From: an uncultured Bacteroides sp.
Lineage (GTDB): Bacteria; Bacteroidota; Bacteroidia; Bacteroidales; Bacteroidaceae
Direction of reading: 5' to 3'
Length of the DNA: 64,000 nucleotides
Assembly (NCBI RefSeq): GCF_963677685.1
Contig: NZ_OY782186.1
Span: 186,001-250,000 of the forward strand
The first letter of the stretch is position 1, and each line of letters opens with the position of its first letter. The notes beneath the pieces are model-generated. The model ran no database searches. It saw only the letters and a program-made list of their open reading frames with translations, and was not told the origin of the DNA. The translations under genes and the position numbers were made by a program. Of the stretch, positions 17,847 through 27,000 are shown one piece after another.

Positions 17847-19328
17847 ATGAAAAAAATAATACCCATTACATTTGTTCTCTTTTTATTATATTCTTGTATA
17901 TCTCAACCTAAAAGCAGTGACATTCCAATCTTGAATGCAATAAGTTCAGGTGAAACAATTGACTTGTCATGGGCAAAGGAAGTGGGAGCTAAACAATTTC
18001 CTGAAAAAAAGAACAATATTTTCAAAGCAAATGACTTTGGTGCAGTGAATGATAGTAACATCATCAGCACACAAGCTATACAAAAAGCGATTGATGCTTG
18101 TAGCAGTTCAGGTGGAGGAATAGTAACCTTTGACCCGGGATATTACCAAACCGGAGCTATATTCATTAAAGCGGGAGTTAATTTTCAATTAAATAAAGGA
18201 GTGACGCTACTTGCTAGCAATAATATCAATGATTATCCTGAATTTCGTTCACGCATAGCAGGCATTGAGATGGTTTGGCCCTCAGCAGTTATAAACATAG
18301 TAAACACTAAACTAGCTGCAATGTCGGGCAAAGGGACAATAGATTGCAGAGGAAAAGTGTTTTGGGACAAGTACTGGAAAATGCGAAAAGAATATGAAAA
18401 AAAAGGGCTTCGCTGGATTGTAGACTATGACTGTAAAAGAGTGAGAGGAATTCTTGTTTCAAATAGCTCCGATGTCACGCTCAAAGATTTCACTTTAATG
18501 AGAAGTGGCTTTTGGGGAATTCAAATACTTTATTCAAAACATTGTACCCTCAACAGCTTAAGTGTCAATAATAATATTGGAGGACATGGCCCCAGTACTG
18601 ACGGCATAGATATTGATTCTTCCACACGCATTCTTATTGACAGCTGTGATATAAACTGTAACGATGACAACATTTGCTTAAAAGCAGGAAGGGACGCTGA
18701 CGGTTTGAGAGTAAACCGAGCCACAGAGTATGTGGTAATACGTAATTGTATTGCCCGCAAAGGTGCTGGTTTGATTACTTGTGGGAGCGAAACCTCAGGA
18801 AGCATAAGATATGTACTAGGTTATAATTTAAAAGCATACGGCACTTCTTCCACTCTTAAACTAAAATCGGCGATGAACAGAGGAGGCGTAGTAGAACATA
18901 TTTATATGACAAATGTAACAGCGGACAGTGTACAATACGTGTTAGCAGCAGATTTAAACTGGAACCCTAGTTACAGCTACTCCAAACTACCTACGGAATA
19001 TATAGGGAAAAAGATTCCGGAACATTGGAAAATCATGCTGACTCCAGTAACTCCTCCTAGCAAAGGTTATCCTCACTTTAAAGACGTATATTTGTCAAAT
19101 GTTAAAGCAACGAATGCAACTCAATTCATATCTGCCTCTGGATGGAATGATTCGCTAAGACTTGAAAATTTTACAGTTTATAATTTGAATGTACATGCCC
19201 AAAAAGCAGGCATTGTTGCTTTTACCCACAATTTATTTATGAAAAATATAAATCTAAAAATTGACGATCAAAGCAAAGTAACATTCAAAAACAATACTAA
19301 GCTCACCAAAGAAATTCATTATGAATAA
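17847..19328 (+). CDS. GH28 polygalacturonase-family lipoprotein
   Basis: GH28 enzymes hydrolyse alpha-galacturonosyl links in homogalacturonan or rhamnogalacturonan. A lipoprotein signal ends at LYSC (Cys about 17). The right-handed beta helix opens with NDFGAVNDSNIISTQAIQKAID. Catalytic blocks are present but not canonical: STDGIDID (Asp kept, usual N replaced by S) and NDDNICLKAG (Asp pair kept). The GHG block reads GAGLITCGSETSG and the RIK block LKLKSA. This pattern suggests an exo- or rhamnogalacturonan-specific clade. It overlaps the next gene by 8 bases. Confidence 0.88.
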   Translation: MKKIIPITFVLFLLYSCISQPKSSDIPILNAISSGETIDLSWAKEVGAKQFPEKKNNIFKANDFGAVNDSNIISTQAIQKAIDACSSSGGGIVTFDPGYYQTGAIFIKAGVNFQLNKGVTLLASNNINDYPEFRSRIAGIEMVWPSAVINIVNTKLAAMSGKGTIDCRGKVFWDKYWKMRKEYEKKGLRWIVDYDCKRVRGILVSNSSDVTLKDFTLMRSGFWGIQILYSKHCTLNSLSVNNNIGGHGPSTDGIDIDSSTRILIDSCDINCNDDNICLKAGRDADGLRVNRATEYVVIRNCIARKGAGLITCGSETSGSIRYVLGYNLKAYGTSSTLKLKSAMNRGGVVEHIYMTNVTADSVQYVLAADLNWNPSYSYSKLPTEYIGKKIPEHWKIMLTPVTPPSKGYPHFKDVYLSNVKATNATQFISASGWNDSLRLENFTVYNLNVHAQKAGIVAFTHNLFMKNINLKIDDQSKVTFKNNTKLTKEIHYE

Positions 19329-20091
19329 AAGAAAATACGCAGTTACACTCCTTTTTCTTCTCATGATGGTTATCTCTACCTACGCAAGAAACGATAAAAC
19401 CTTTCAACGAATAGTACAAGGAAGCCCCGAAGAGCCTGTTGTTTTGGGCTGTGAATACCCTGAATTCGCTTTCCATTTTCCGCAAATGGCAGGCAATTTT
19501 CGCTTAGGCATACAAGATAGAGGTGAGAGCAGTTGGATTAATGACAGTAAAAACATCATAGTAACGGAAAAGAAAGGCAAACTTACATATGAAGTCAAGC
19601 ACAAGTTGCTAAAGAACGGGAAATTGATTATTCGTGTATCAGGATTGGCAGATAGCAACGGACTTATCATGGAAATTGAAAGCAAGGATACTCCTCCCAC
19701 TTTACAACTCATATGGTCTTTCGGAGGGTGTTACGGAAAGATATTAGCTGATAAAAGAGATAGCCGAATGAAAGCAATATACTGTAAAGACAATGTTTTC
19801 AGTATAGAAGGGAACTGCTTCACCTGTTATTATGGAGAAAGCATGAAACTTAAAGTTATTCAGGGAGTTACGCCACCAGACTCTGAAATCAGGCTCTCTG
19901 ATGCTCACCAACAAGAAACACCTATGTCCTTGTTTCAATCAGGGAAAATAACAGATGCACCGGCATTAAGTGGTTCAACTCCTATGCTAAAAGATAAGAA
20001 GCTTTATTTCTCTTTTTATATTCAGAATAAAAAAGCTGATTACAATTATTTCATGTTGCCCACGCTCTTCTTACAAAACTTCAATCAATAA
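19321..20091 (+). CDS. Secreted DUF4450-type N-terminal domain protein, standalone
   Basis: A signal peptide (to about residue 22, YAR) precedes about 230 residues of beta-rich sequence. The segment FQRIVQG...YPEFAFHFPQMAGNFRLGI resembles the opening of Bacteroides DUF4450 proteins (as recalled), in which this domain precedes a large helical glycosidase-like domain. Here the chain stops at 256 residues with no catalytic half, so it is a natural single-domain version or a truncated gene. The frame is intact and tightly packed (8-base overlap with GH28 upstream, 9-base gap downstream), arguing that it is expressed. A substrate-binding role is possible but unproven. Confidence 0.6.
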   Translation: MNKRKYAVTLLFLLMMVISTYARNDKTFQRIVQGSPEEPVVLGCEYPEFAFHFPQMAGNFRLGIQDRGESSWINDSKNIIVTEKKGKLTYEVKHKLLKNGKLIIRVSGLADSNGLIMEIESKDTPPTLQLIWSFGGCYGKILADKRDSRMKAIYCKDNVFSIEGNCFTCYYGESMKLKVIQGVTPPDSEIRLSDAHQQETPMSLFQSGKITDAPALSGSTPMLKDKKLYFSFYIQNKKADYNYFMLPTLFLQNFNQ

Positions 20092-20100
20092 CTCAAAAGC

Positions 20101-20934
20101 ATGCAAATTCAATCAACAACTTTTAAAAAGTGGATATTCATATGCTATTCTTTATTAGCTACGATGAGCTGTTTTGCACAAGAGTACAAAATTTGGCAGT
20201 TTCCTAAAGAAAAGATACCTGCCATCGATGGAAATAAAGATGATTGGCAGATGATACCGGAATCTTATGCCATCACAATTGAGCAAATGAAAGAAGATGA
20301 AGGGAAATATACAAAACCTGATAAATCAACCTTAAATATAAAAGTAAAAGTAGGTTGGTGTGCCGGGCTTAACCGCTTGTATTTTCTTTACGAAGCATAC
20401 GACAATTATTGGAGGTTTAGTGAAAACAGCCTGAGTACTGATATTTTTGAAGTAGTCATTGATGGAGATTGTTCCGGTGGCCCTTTTATTGATCGATTCT
20501 ATCCTGATAAAAAAGCGGATGTATGGGAAAAATGGTTCAATTTTCACGGTTGCCAAGCACAAAACTATCACATCTTTACCCCTGCTCATAAAGAAGATTG
20601 GTGCATGTTATGGGGTCCGCAAGTCTGGCTTAAACAGAAGCCTTATGCCGATCATGCTTACCAATACTCATTTAAGGAAGGCGAAGCAGGTAAACTAACG
20701 TTAGAGTTTTACATCACACCTTTTGACCATGCAGATGCTTCCGGGCCTGAGAAATCAACTCCCAGCATCTTACAGGAGGGGAATAATGTGGGACTGTGCT
20801 GGGCTGTAATTGACTATGATGCAAACCCAAACAGTAAGGATGGGTTCTGGAACTTATCAAACGAACATACCATGTATGGCAATGCCGATTATTTAGTTAA
20901 GATGAAACTAATGCCTCTTGAAAAACAGAAATAA
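20101..20934 (+). CDS. Secreted CBM9-like carbohydrate-binding protein
   Basis: A signal peptide (ending about CFA at residue 26) is followed by a single domain typical of CBM9/DOMON-like folds: KIPAIDGNKDDWQMIPE at the start, RLYFLYEAYDNYWRF, DIFEVVIDGDCSGG, and FWNLSNEHTMYGNADYLVKMKL at the end. Many Trp and Tyr residues suit sugar stacking. No catalytic motif was recognised. It lies 9 bases from the DUF4450-type gene and 8 from GH28, so it probably serves the same substrate. It is not clearly a lipoprotein, so it is likely periplasmic. Confidence 0.65.
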   Translation: MQIQSTTFKKWIFICYSLLATMSCFAQEYKIWQFPKEKIPAIDGNKDDWQMIPESYAITIEQMKEDEGKYTKPDKSTLNIKVKVGWCAGLNRLYFLYEAYDNYWRFSENSLSTDIFEVVIDGDCSGGPFIDRFYPDKKADVWEKWFNFHGCQAQNYHIFTPAHKEDWCMLWGPQVWLKQKPYADHAYQYSFKEGEAGKLTLEFYITPFDHADASGPEKSTPSILQEGNNVGLCWAVIDYDANPNSKDGFWNLSNEHTMYGNADYLVKMKLMPLEKQK

Positions 20935-20942
20935 CAGTTAAT

Positions 20943-22331
20943 ATGAAGAATCTCATTCTAACTTTTCTCGCACTCAGTTGTTGGGTAAACATTATAAACG
21001 CCAAAATCTACAATATCAAAGAATATGGTGCCAAAGGAGATGGAACAACGATTGATTCACCAGCGATCAATAAAGCTATAGAAGAAGCAAGTAAAAATGG
21101 AGGAGGAAGTATCTATTTCCCTGCAGGAAAATATGCATGTTATTCTATTCGACTACAAAGTCATATCACTCTCTATTTGGAATCAGGAGCCGAAATCATT
21201 GCTGCTTTCCCTAATGAAAAAGAGGGCTATGACATTGCCGAAGCTAATCCAAACATAAATTATCAAGACTTCGGACATAGTCATTGGAAGAATTCTCTCA
21301 TTTGGGGTATCGGGTTGGAAGATATTACAATTTGCGGATCAGGTCTTATTAATGGCAAAGGATTGACCCGTGAAGAGAGTCGACTGCCGGGAGTTGGAAA
21401 CAAAGCCATCAGTTTAAAGCTCTGCAAGAATATAATTGTAAAAGATATCTCTATGCTCCATTGCGGACATTTCGCTATACTAGCAACCGGAGTGAATAAC
21501 CTTACTATTGACAATCTAAAAGTAGATACTAACCGAGATGGATTTGATATTGACTGCTGTCGCAATGTGCGTATCTCAAATTGTAGTGTAAACTCTCCTT
21601 GGGATGACGCTATTGTACTGAAAGCTTCTTATGCATTAGGCATCTTTCAAGATACAGAAAATATAACAATATCCAATTGCTATGTATCCGGCTTTGATAA
21701 AGGAACAATGCTTAATGGCACTTATGAACGTAATGAACCACAAGCACCCGACCATGGCTATGTTACAGGGCGTATCAAATTAGGCACGGAATCTAGTGGA
21801 GGATTTAAAAACATTACCATTGCCAATTGCATTTTCGAACGTTGTCGCGGATTGGCATTGGAAAGTGTAGACGGAGGACATCTAGAGGATATAGTGATCA
21901 ACAATATAACCATGCGCGATATTGTCAATGCACCAATATTTCTTCGTTTAGGAGCACGCATGCGCAGTCCACAAGGCACTCCCGTAGGTACAATGAAGCG
22001 AATTCTTATTAGCAATATCAATGTATTCAACGCCGACTCTCAATATTCCTGCATTATCAGTGGTATCCCTAACGCTTACATTGAAGATGTTACGTTGAGC
22101 AACATTCACATATATTTCAAAGGAGGATATTCTTCAAATGACGCCACACGCAACCCTCCCGAACAAGAAAAGGTATATCCTGAACCGTGGATGTTTGGCA
22201 CCATTCCTGCATCCGGTTTTTATGTTCGTCACGCTCGTAACATCACCTTTAACCATGTAAAATTTCATTTTGCCACCCCCGACGAACGTCCTCTGTACGT
22301 CACAGACGATGCAGAAATCATCAAGAAATAG
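20943..22331 (+). CDS. GH28 polygalacturonase-family hydrolase
   Basis: After a signal peptide (to INA), the beta helix starts with the pectate-lyase-3-like KEYGAKGDGTTIDSPAINKAIEEA and GGGSIYFPAGKY. GH28 catalytic blocks are NRDGFDID and PWDDAIVLKAS (three Asp). RIKLGTESSGG carries RIK but lies where the GHG-containing loop normally sits, and no GHG was found. The protein is therefore a divergent GH28, probably exo-acting on oligosaccharides. It is the last gene of the GH2 operon; metG downstream has its own promoter. Confidence 0.9.
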   Translation: MKNLILTFLALSCWVNIINAKIYNIKEYGAKGDGTTIDSPAINKAIEEASKNGGGSIYFPAGKYACYSIRLQSHITLYLESGAEIIAAFPNEKEGYDIAEANPNINYQDFGHSHWKNSLIWGIGLEDITICGSGLINGKGLTREESRLPGVGNKAISLKLCKNIIVKDISMLHCGHFAILATGVNNLTIDNLKVDTNRDGFDIDCCRNVRISNCSVNSPWDDAIVLKASYALGIFQDTENITISNCYVSGFDKGTMLNGTYERNEPQAPDHGYVTGRIKLGTESSGGFKNITIANCIFERCRGLALESVDGGHLEDIVINNITMRDIVNAPIFLRLGARMRSPQGTPVGTMKRILISNINVFNADSQYSCIISGIPNAYIEDVTLSNIHIYFKGGYSSNDATRNPPEQEKVYPEPWMFGTIPASGFYVRHARNITFNHVKFHFATPDERPLYVTDDAEIIKK

Positions 22332-22384
22332 AATAGCAAGGCGTTTTATTATCCTTTTGCAATAAAAGAACGGTATAAAACTAT

Positions 22385-22392
22385 TATCTTTG
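22385..22392 (+). promoter_or_regulatory. -7 box of the metG promoter
   Basis: TATCTTTG matches TAnnTTTG and lies 33 bases before the metG ATG. A TTG at 22357-22359 is 25 bases upstream, wider than usual. Confidence 0.45.
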
Positions 22393-22424
22393 CCCGTTGC
22401 AAAACGATAATAAAACTTCTATAT

Positions 22425-24464
22425 ATGGATAAAAAGTTCAAAAGAACAACCGTCACTTCTGCATTACCTTATGCTAACGGTCCTGTTCATATTGGCCATT
22501 TAGCAGGCGTTTATGTACCTGCGGATATTTATGTACGTTACTTACGTTTGAAAAAAGAAGAGGTGTTATTCATCGGTGGATCCGATGAACATGGAGTACC
22601 TATTACCATTCGTGCAAAAAAAGAAGGCATCACTCCTCAGGATGTGGTCGACCGTTACCACTCTATTATCAAAGAATCTTTTGCAGAGTTTGGTATTTCT
22701 TTCGATATTTATTCTCGCACATCTTCCAAAACTCACCATGAGCTGGCCTCGAACTTTTTCCGCACATTATATGACAAAAACGAGTTTATAGAAAAAACCT
22801 CGGAGCAATATTACGACGAAGAAGCTCACCAATTTCTCGCAGATCGCTATATTACAGGAGAGTGTCCTCACTGTCACTCCGAAGGTGCTTATGGCGACCA
22901 ATGTGAAAAATGCGGAACCTCTCTCTCTCCCACAGACCTAATCAACCCCAAAAGTACTATTAGCGGTAGTAAGCCGATAATGAAAGAGACAAAACATTGG
23001 TATTTACCTCTTGACAAACATGAGACATGGTTGCGCAAGTGGATATTAGAAGAGCATAAAGAATGGCGTCCTAATGTCTACGGGCAATGTAAAAGTTGGC
23101 TAGATATGGGATTGCATCCTCGCGCGGTAAGTCGCGATCTTGATTGGGGCATCCCTGTTCCAGTAGAAGGTGCTGAAGGGAAAGTACTTTATGTTTGGTT
23201 TGATGCTCCAATAGGTTACATCTCAAATACTAAAGAATTACTGCCGGATAGTTGGGAAACTTGGTGGAAAGATCCGGAAACACGATTGGTGCATTTTATA
23301 GGGAAAGATAATATTGTGTTCCATTGCATCGTATTCCCTGCTATGTTAAAAGCTGAAGGAAGCTATATCCTACCCGATAATGTACCAAGTAATGAGTTCC
23401 TCAATTTAGAAGGCGATAAAATATCAACTTCACGCAACTGGGCTGTCTGGTTACATGAATACTTAAAAGATTTTCCTGGCAAACAAGATGTGCTTCGTTA
23501 TGTATTAACAGCCAATGCTCCTGAAACAAAAGACAACGACTTCACTTGGAAAGATTTTCAAGCACGTAACAATAATGAATTAGTAGCTGTTTATGGCAAT
23601 TTCGTGAATCGCGCGATGGTCCTTACCCAAAAGTACTTTGAAGGAAAAGTTCCTACTATTGGAGAGCTTACGGACTATGATCAGGAAACATTAAAAGAGT
23701 TTGTAAACGTAAAAGCCGAAGTAGAGAAGTTATTGGATGTATTTAAATTCCGCGACGCGCAAAAAGAAGCCATGAATCTTGCCCGTATCGGAAATAAATA
23801 TCTTGCAGACACGGAACCTTGGAAATTAGCCAAGACGGATATGGAGCGAGTTGCCACTATTTTGAATATCAGTTTGCAATTGGTAGCCAACCTAGCTATT
23901 GCGTTTGAACCTTTCTTGCCTTTTAGTTCTGACAAACTACGCAAGATGATCAACATGAAGAGTTTTGACTGGACAGAATTGGGACAAATTGATTTGCTTC
24001 CTGCCGGACATCAGCTCAACCCATCGGAGTTACTTTTCGAAAAAATAGAAGATAACATCATTGAAGAGCAAGTGCAAAAACTGCTTGATACAAAGAAAGC
24101 CAACGAAGAAGCTAACTATAAGGCTAACCCCATACGCGCCAATATTGAATTTGATGATTTTACCAAGCTTGATATACGCGTAGGAACGGTACTAGAATGC
24201 CAAAAAGTTCCTAAAGCCGACAAACTACTTCAATTCAAAATAGAAGATGGATTGGAACAACGGACCATTGTTTCTGGCATAGCACAACACTACAAACCAG
24301 AAGAATTGGTTGGCAAACAGGTGTGCTTCGTGGCTAACCTTGCTCCTCGCAAATTAAGGGGAATAGTAAGCGAGGGCATGATTCTTTCTGCTGAAAACAA
24401 TGACGGTAGCCTTGCTGTAATCATGCCGGAAAAAGAAGTAAAACCGGGTAGCGAAGTTAAATAA
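22425..24464 (+). CDS. metG: Methionyl-tRNA synthetase
   Basis: This enzyme charges tRNA-Met in the cytoplasm. The class I HIGH motif appears as [11 protein letters not shown] near residue 20. A zinc-knuckle insertion has [18 protein letters not shown] (about 146-163), and the KMSKS loop is variant as DKISTSRN. The anticodon-binding helical domain follows. The C-terminus carries the EMAP-II/Trbp111-like tRNA-binding domain (from about 575, [19 protein letters not shown]). The 679-residue length fits the dimeric long form. Confidence 0.98.
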   Translation: MDKKFKRTTVTSALPYANGPVHIGHLAGVYVPADIYVRYLRLKKEEVLFIGGSDEHGVPITIRAKKEGITPQDVVDRYHSIIKESFAEFGISFDIYSRTSSKTHHELASNFFRTLYDKNEFIEKTSEQYYDEEAHQFLADRYITGECPHCHSEGAYGDQCEKCGTSLSPTDLINPKSTISGSKPIMKETKHWYLPLDKHETWLRKWILEEHKEWRPNVYGQCKSWLDMGLHPRAVSRDLDWGIPVPVEGAEGKVLYVWFDAPIGYISNTKELLPDSWETWWKDPETRLVHFIGKDNIVFHCIVFPAMLKAEGSYILPDNVPSNEFLNLEGDKISTSRNWAVWLHEYLKDFPGKQDVLRYVLTANAPETKDNDFTWKDFQARNNNELVAVYGNFVNRAMVLTQKYFEGKVPTIGELTDYDQETLKEFVNVKAEVEKLLDVFKFRDAQKEAMNLARIGNKYLADTEPWKLAKTDMERVATILNISLQLVANLAIAFEPFLPFSSDKLRKMINMKSFDWTELGQIDLLPAGHQLNPSELLFEKIEDNIIEEQVQKLLDTKKANEEANYKANPIRANIEFDDFTKLDIRVGTVLECQKVPKADKLLQFKIEDGLEQRTIVSGIAQHYKPEELVGKQVCFVANLAPRKLRGIVSEGMILSAENNDGSLAVIMPEKEVKPGSEVK

Positions 24465-24486
24465 CGGACAGCAGGACCAATGCACT

Positions 24487-24535
24487 CTTTATTTATAAAG
24501 ATGCTTTGCCGATTGCCTGTATTTTATAAATAAAG
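24487..24535 (+). repeat. 13-bp inverted repeat before the flippase start
   Basis: CTTTATTTATAAA (24487-24499) and its exact reverse complement (24523-24535) flank a 23-base loop. The right arm ends two bases before the flippase ATG, so the folded RNA would mask the start region. It could also serve as a weak metG terminator. Confidence 0.45.
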
Positions 24536-24537
24536 CC

Positions 24538-25983
24538 ATGAAGGAGCAATCGTTAAAACAAAAAACAGTCGGAGCTTTGCTCTGGAACTTGCTGGACCGT
24601 ATGGGACAGCAAGTTTTACTGTTTATTGTCGGCATCATTGTTGCCAACATTCTCTCTGTTGAAGATTACGCTCTTGTTGGCATGCTAGCCATTTTTACAG
24701 CAATAGCTAATATTGTACTCGACAGTGGTTTTAGTTCTGCATTAATTCGTAAACAAGATGCGACAGAAACTGACTATAATTCAGTGTTTTACTTCAACTT
24801 GTTTGTTAGTATAGCACTTTACATCATACTTTTTACCACAGCACCACTCATTGCCGATTTTTACAACCAACCATTATTATCTAATCTTGCCAGAGTAATC
24901 TTTTTAAGTTTGCCTTTTAATTCATTAAGCTTAATACAAACAACCTTATTGAATAAGAAAGTGCAGTTTAAAACATTGACCAAAGTAAACCTCATTTCTT
25001 TTTTAATCTCAGGATTTAGTTCCTTAGCAATGGCATTCGGAGGCTTAGGAGTTTGGACCCTGGTATGGCAACCGGTTATTCTAGCATTCTCACGCTCTGT
25101 TCTCCTTTGGCTATTAAGTAATTGGAGACCTCAACTACTCTTTAGCATAGCAAGTATTAAATCACTATTTAGCTTTGCTTCTTCCCTTTTATTAGCGAGT
25201 TTAGTGAACTCTGTTTTTACAAATATTTATTCTGTAGCAATCGGAAAGCTTTATCCTACCAAACAGTTAGGATATTATTCTCAAGGAAATAAGATAAGTC
25301 TGATGGTCATAAGCTCCATCTATTCAAGTCTACAAACAGCAACCTATCCTATTTTTTCAAGTATCCAAGACGATAAAGAACGCAGCCTACGCTCTTATCG
25401 AAAGACAATACGTTTCACCGCTTTTCTAACTTTCCCTCTAATGATTGGACTCGTCGCCATTGCCCGACCATTTATATCTATCATACTAAAAGCAGAATGG
25501 GCTGGTTGTATTCCCTTCTTTCAATTAACCTGTCTAGCGGGAATTTTCACTATATTGACCTCAATTAACCAAAACTTCATTAAAGTGCATGGACGTTCAG
25601 ACGTCATTTTTAAATTGGAAATTGTGAGAACGCTACTTATTATAACGGGATTAGCATTTTCCATACATGAAAGTGCACTTTTTATGATTGGATTACAAAC
25701 AATTATTCAAGCCTCTATCTACCTCATAAGCATTATATATATAGGGAACATTATTCAATATAGTTGGATAAAGCAGTTAAAAGACATATTTCCTTATCTA
25801 ATGATCTCTTCCTTTATGTGGGGATTATTGCTCATTCCCAACTACTATATAAATTCAAATTATATATTGCTACCTCTAAAGATAGCATTTGGCATTATAT
25901 TTTACTATATTACAAACAGATCTCTGGGCTCTAAAATACTTGCAGACACAGTCGAAATTTTATTTAAACATAACAAGAAATAA
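24538..25983 (+). CDS. Polysaccharide flippase (Wzx/MOP superfamily)
   Basis: An integral membrane protein of 481 residues with about 12-14 hydrophobic helices. It resembles the polysaccharide-export MOP family that flips undecaprenyl-linked glycan units across the inner membrane. The N-terminus (LKQKTVGALLWNLLDRMGQQ) and the following DSGFSSALIRKQDATETDYNSVFYFNL are typical of this group. It is the first gene of a surface-glycan cluster, with its stop one base before the next ATG. No polymerase gene was identified nearby. Confidence 0.9.
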   Translation: MKEQSLKQKTVGALLWNLLDRMGQQVLLFIVGIIVANILSVEDYALVGMLAIFTAIANIVLDSGFSSALIRKQDATETDYNSVFYFNLFVSIALYIILFTTAPLIADFYNQPLLSNLARVIFLSLPFNSLSLIQTTLLNKKVQFKTLTKVNLISFLISGFSSLAMAFGGLGVWTLVWQPVILAFSRSVLLWLLSNWRPQLLFSIASIKSLFSFASSLLLASLVNSVFTNIYSVAIGKLYPTKQLGYYSQGNKISLMVISSIYSSLQTATYPIFSSIQDDKERSLRSYRKTIRFTAFLTFPLMIGLVAIARPFISIILKAEWAGCIPFFQLTCLAGIFTILTSINQNFIKVHGRSDVIFKLEIVRTLLIITGLAFSIHESALFMIGLQTIIQASIYLISIIYIGNIIQYSWIKQLKDIFPYLMISSFMWGLLLIPNYYINSNYILLPLKIAFGIIFYYITNRSLGSKILADTVEILFKHNKK

Positions 25984-25984
25984 A

Positions 25985-26983
25985 ATGAATTCATCAGCTA
26001 TAAAAGTTAGTATTATCATGTTAGCGTATAACATTGACAAATATGTGGAAACAGCAATAAAAAGCATCATTCAGCAAAAAACGACTTATCCCATACAACT
26101 TGTCATAGCCGAAGACTGTAGCACCGATAATACTCTTGAGATCTGCACTCGATATAAGAAACTATACCCTGACACAATCACTCTAATAAAGCATAAAAAA
26201 AACGCAGGATTACAAAGAAACTTCATGGATGCGCATCAACATTGTGAAGGAGAATACATTGCAATTTGTGATGGAGATGATTATTGGATAAATAAGAATA
26301 AGCTCCAAAGAATGACCGATTTCATGGATGCAAATTCTGACTTTGCTGTCTGTTTCCATCGGGTAATTAATTATTATGAAGAAAATGGAAGCAAGAGTTT
26401 TTCCAATGGCAAGCAGAAGCAAATTACCAATATAGTAGATCTAGCGAAAAGTAATTTCATCACAAATTCATCTTCTCTCTTTAGGAGAAGCTATTATCCT
26501 GAAGTGCCGGAATGGTTTTCTCAAATCAGCTTGTGCGATTATGCAATGCACATGCTTAACGCACAGCATGGCAAAATATACTATTTCAAACAACCGATGG
26601 CAGTTTACCGGAAGCATAGTAAAGGGATCTGGAGTGAGAAAGGTGCCGAAAAAAGAATAAATAGTGCCCTATATGTAAGAGAATTACTGCTCCATTTCTT
26701 CATCAATCAAGAAAAAACTTATAATGCACTGAGAAACGCATACCTCAATATTGCCTTAGGACTGATTCGCTATTACCATTCCGTCAATAATCAAATGATG
26801 GTAATAGATACTCGTAAACGTATCTTGCAATATTATCCGGAATGGTCTATTGAGAAAATTGAAGAGATGGAGATACAATCCAAACCTAACATAACAAAAC
26901 AGTTGGAGCACCTCTTATTAACTACATTAAAGCTCGGGCGCGCCTTAGTCTCAAAATTAATACCTGTTCCTAAAATCCGCTAA
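25985..26983 (+). CDS. GT2-family glycosyltransferase
   Basis: A GT-A fold transferase of 332 residues using a nucleotide sugar. The nucleotide-binding opening is VSIIMLAYNIDKYVETAIKSI, followed by AEDCSTDNTLEI and the metal-binding DGDDYW. The ATG at 25985 was chosen because the open frame's first start at 25889 lies inside the flippase and adds 32 unrelated residues before the GT2 opening. The acceptor sugar is unknown. It ends 17 bases from the convergent phosphatase gene. Confidence 0.88.
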   Translation: MNSSAIKVSIIMLAYNIDKYVETAIKSIIQQKTTYPIQLVIAEDCSTDNTLEICTRYKKLYPDTITLIKHKKNAGLQRNFMDAHQHCEGEYIAICDGDDYWINKNKLQRMTDFMDANSDFAVCFHRVINYYEENGSKSFSNGKQKQITNIVDLAKSNFITNSSSLFRRSYYPEVPEWFSQISLCDYAMHMLNAQHGKIYYFKQPMAVYRKHSKGIWSEKGAEKRINSALYVRELLLHFFINQEKTYNALRNAYLNIALGLIRYYHSVNNQMMVIDTRKRILQYYPEWSIEKIEEMEIQSKPNITKQLEHLLLTTLKLGRALVSKLIPVPKIR

Positions 26984-27000
26984 CACAAAAAAACGGAAGA

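Noticed and set aside
22342..22372. Hairpin after the second GH28 gene as its terminator
   Set aside because: The stem is only about seven A/T pairs with a mismatch and no T run at the exit, too weak to call.
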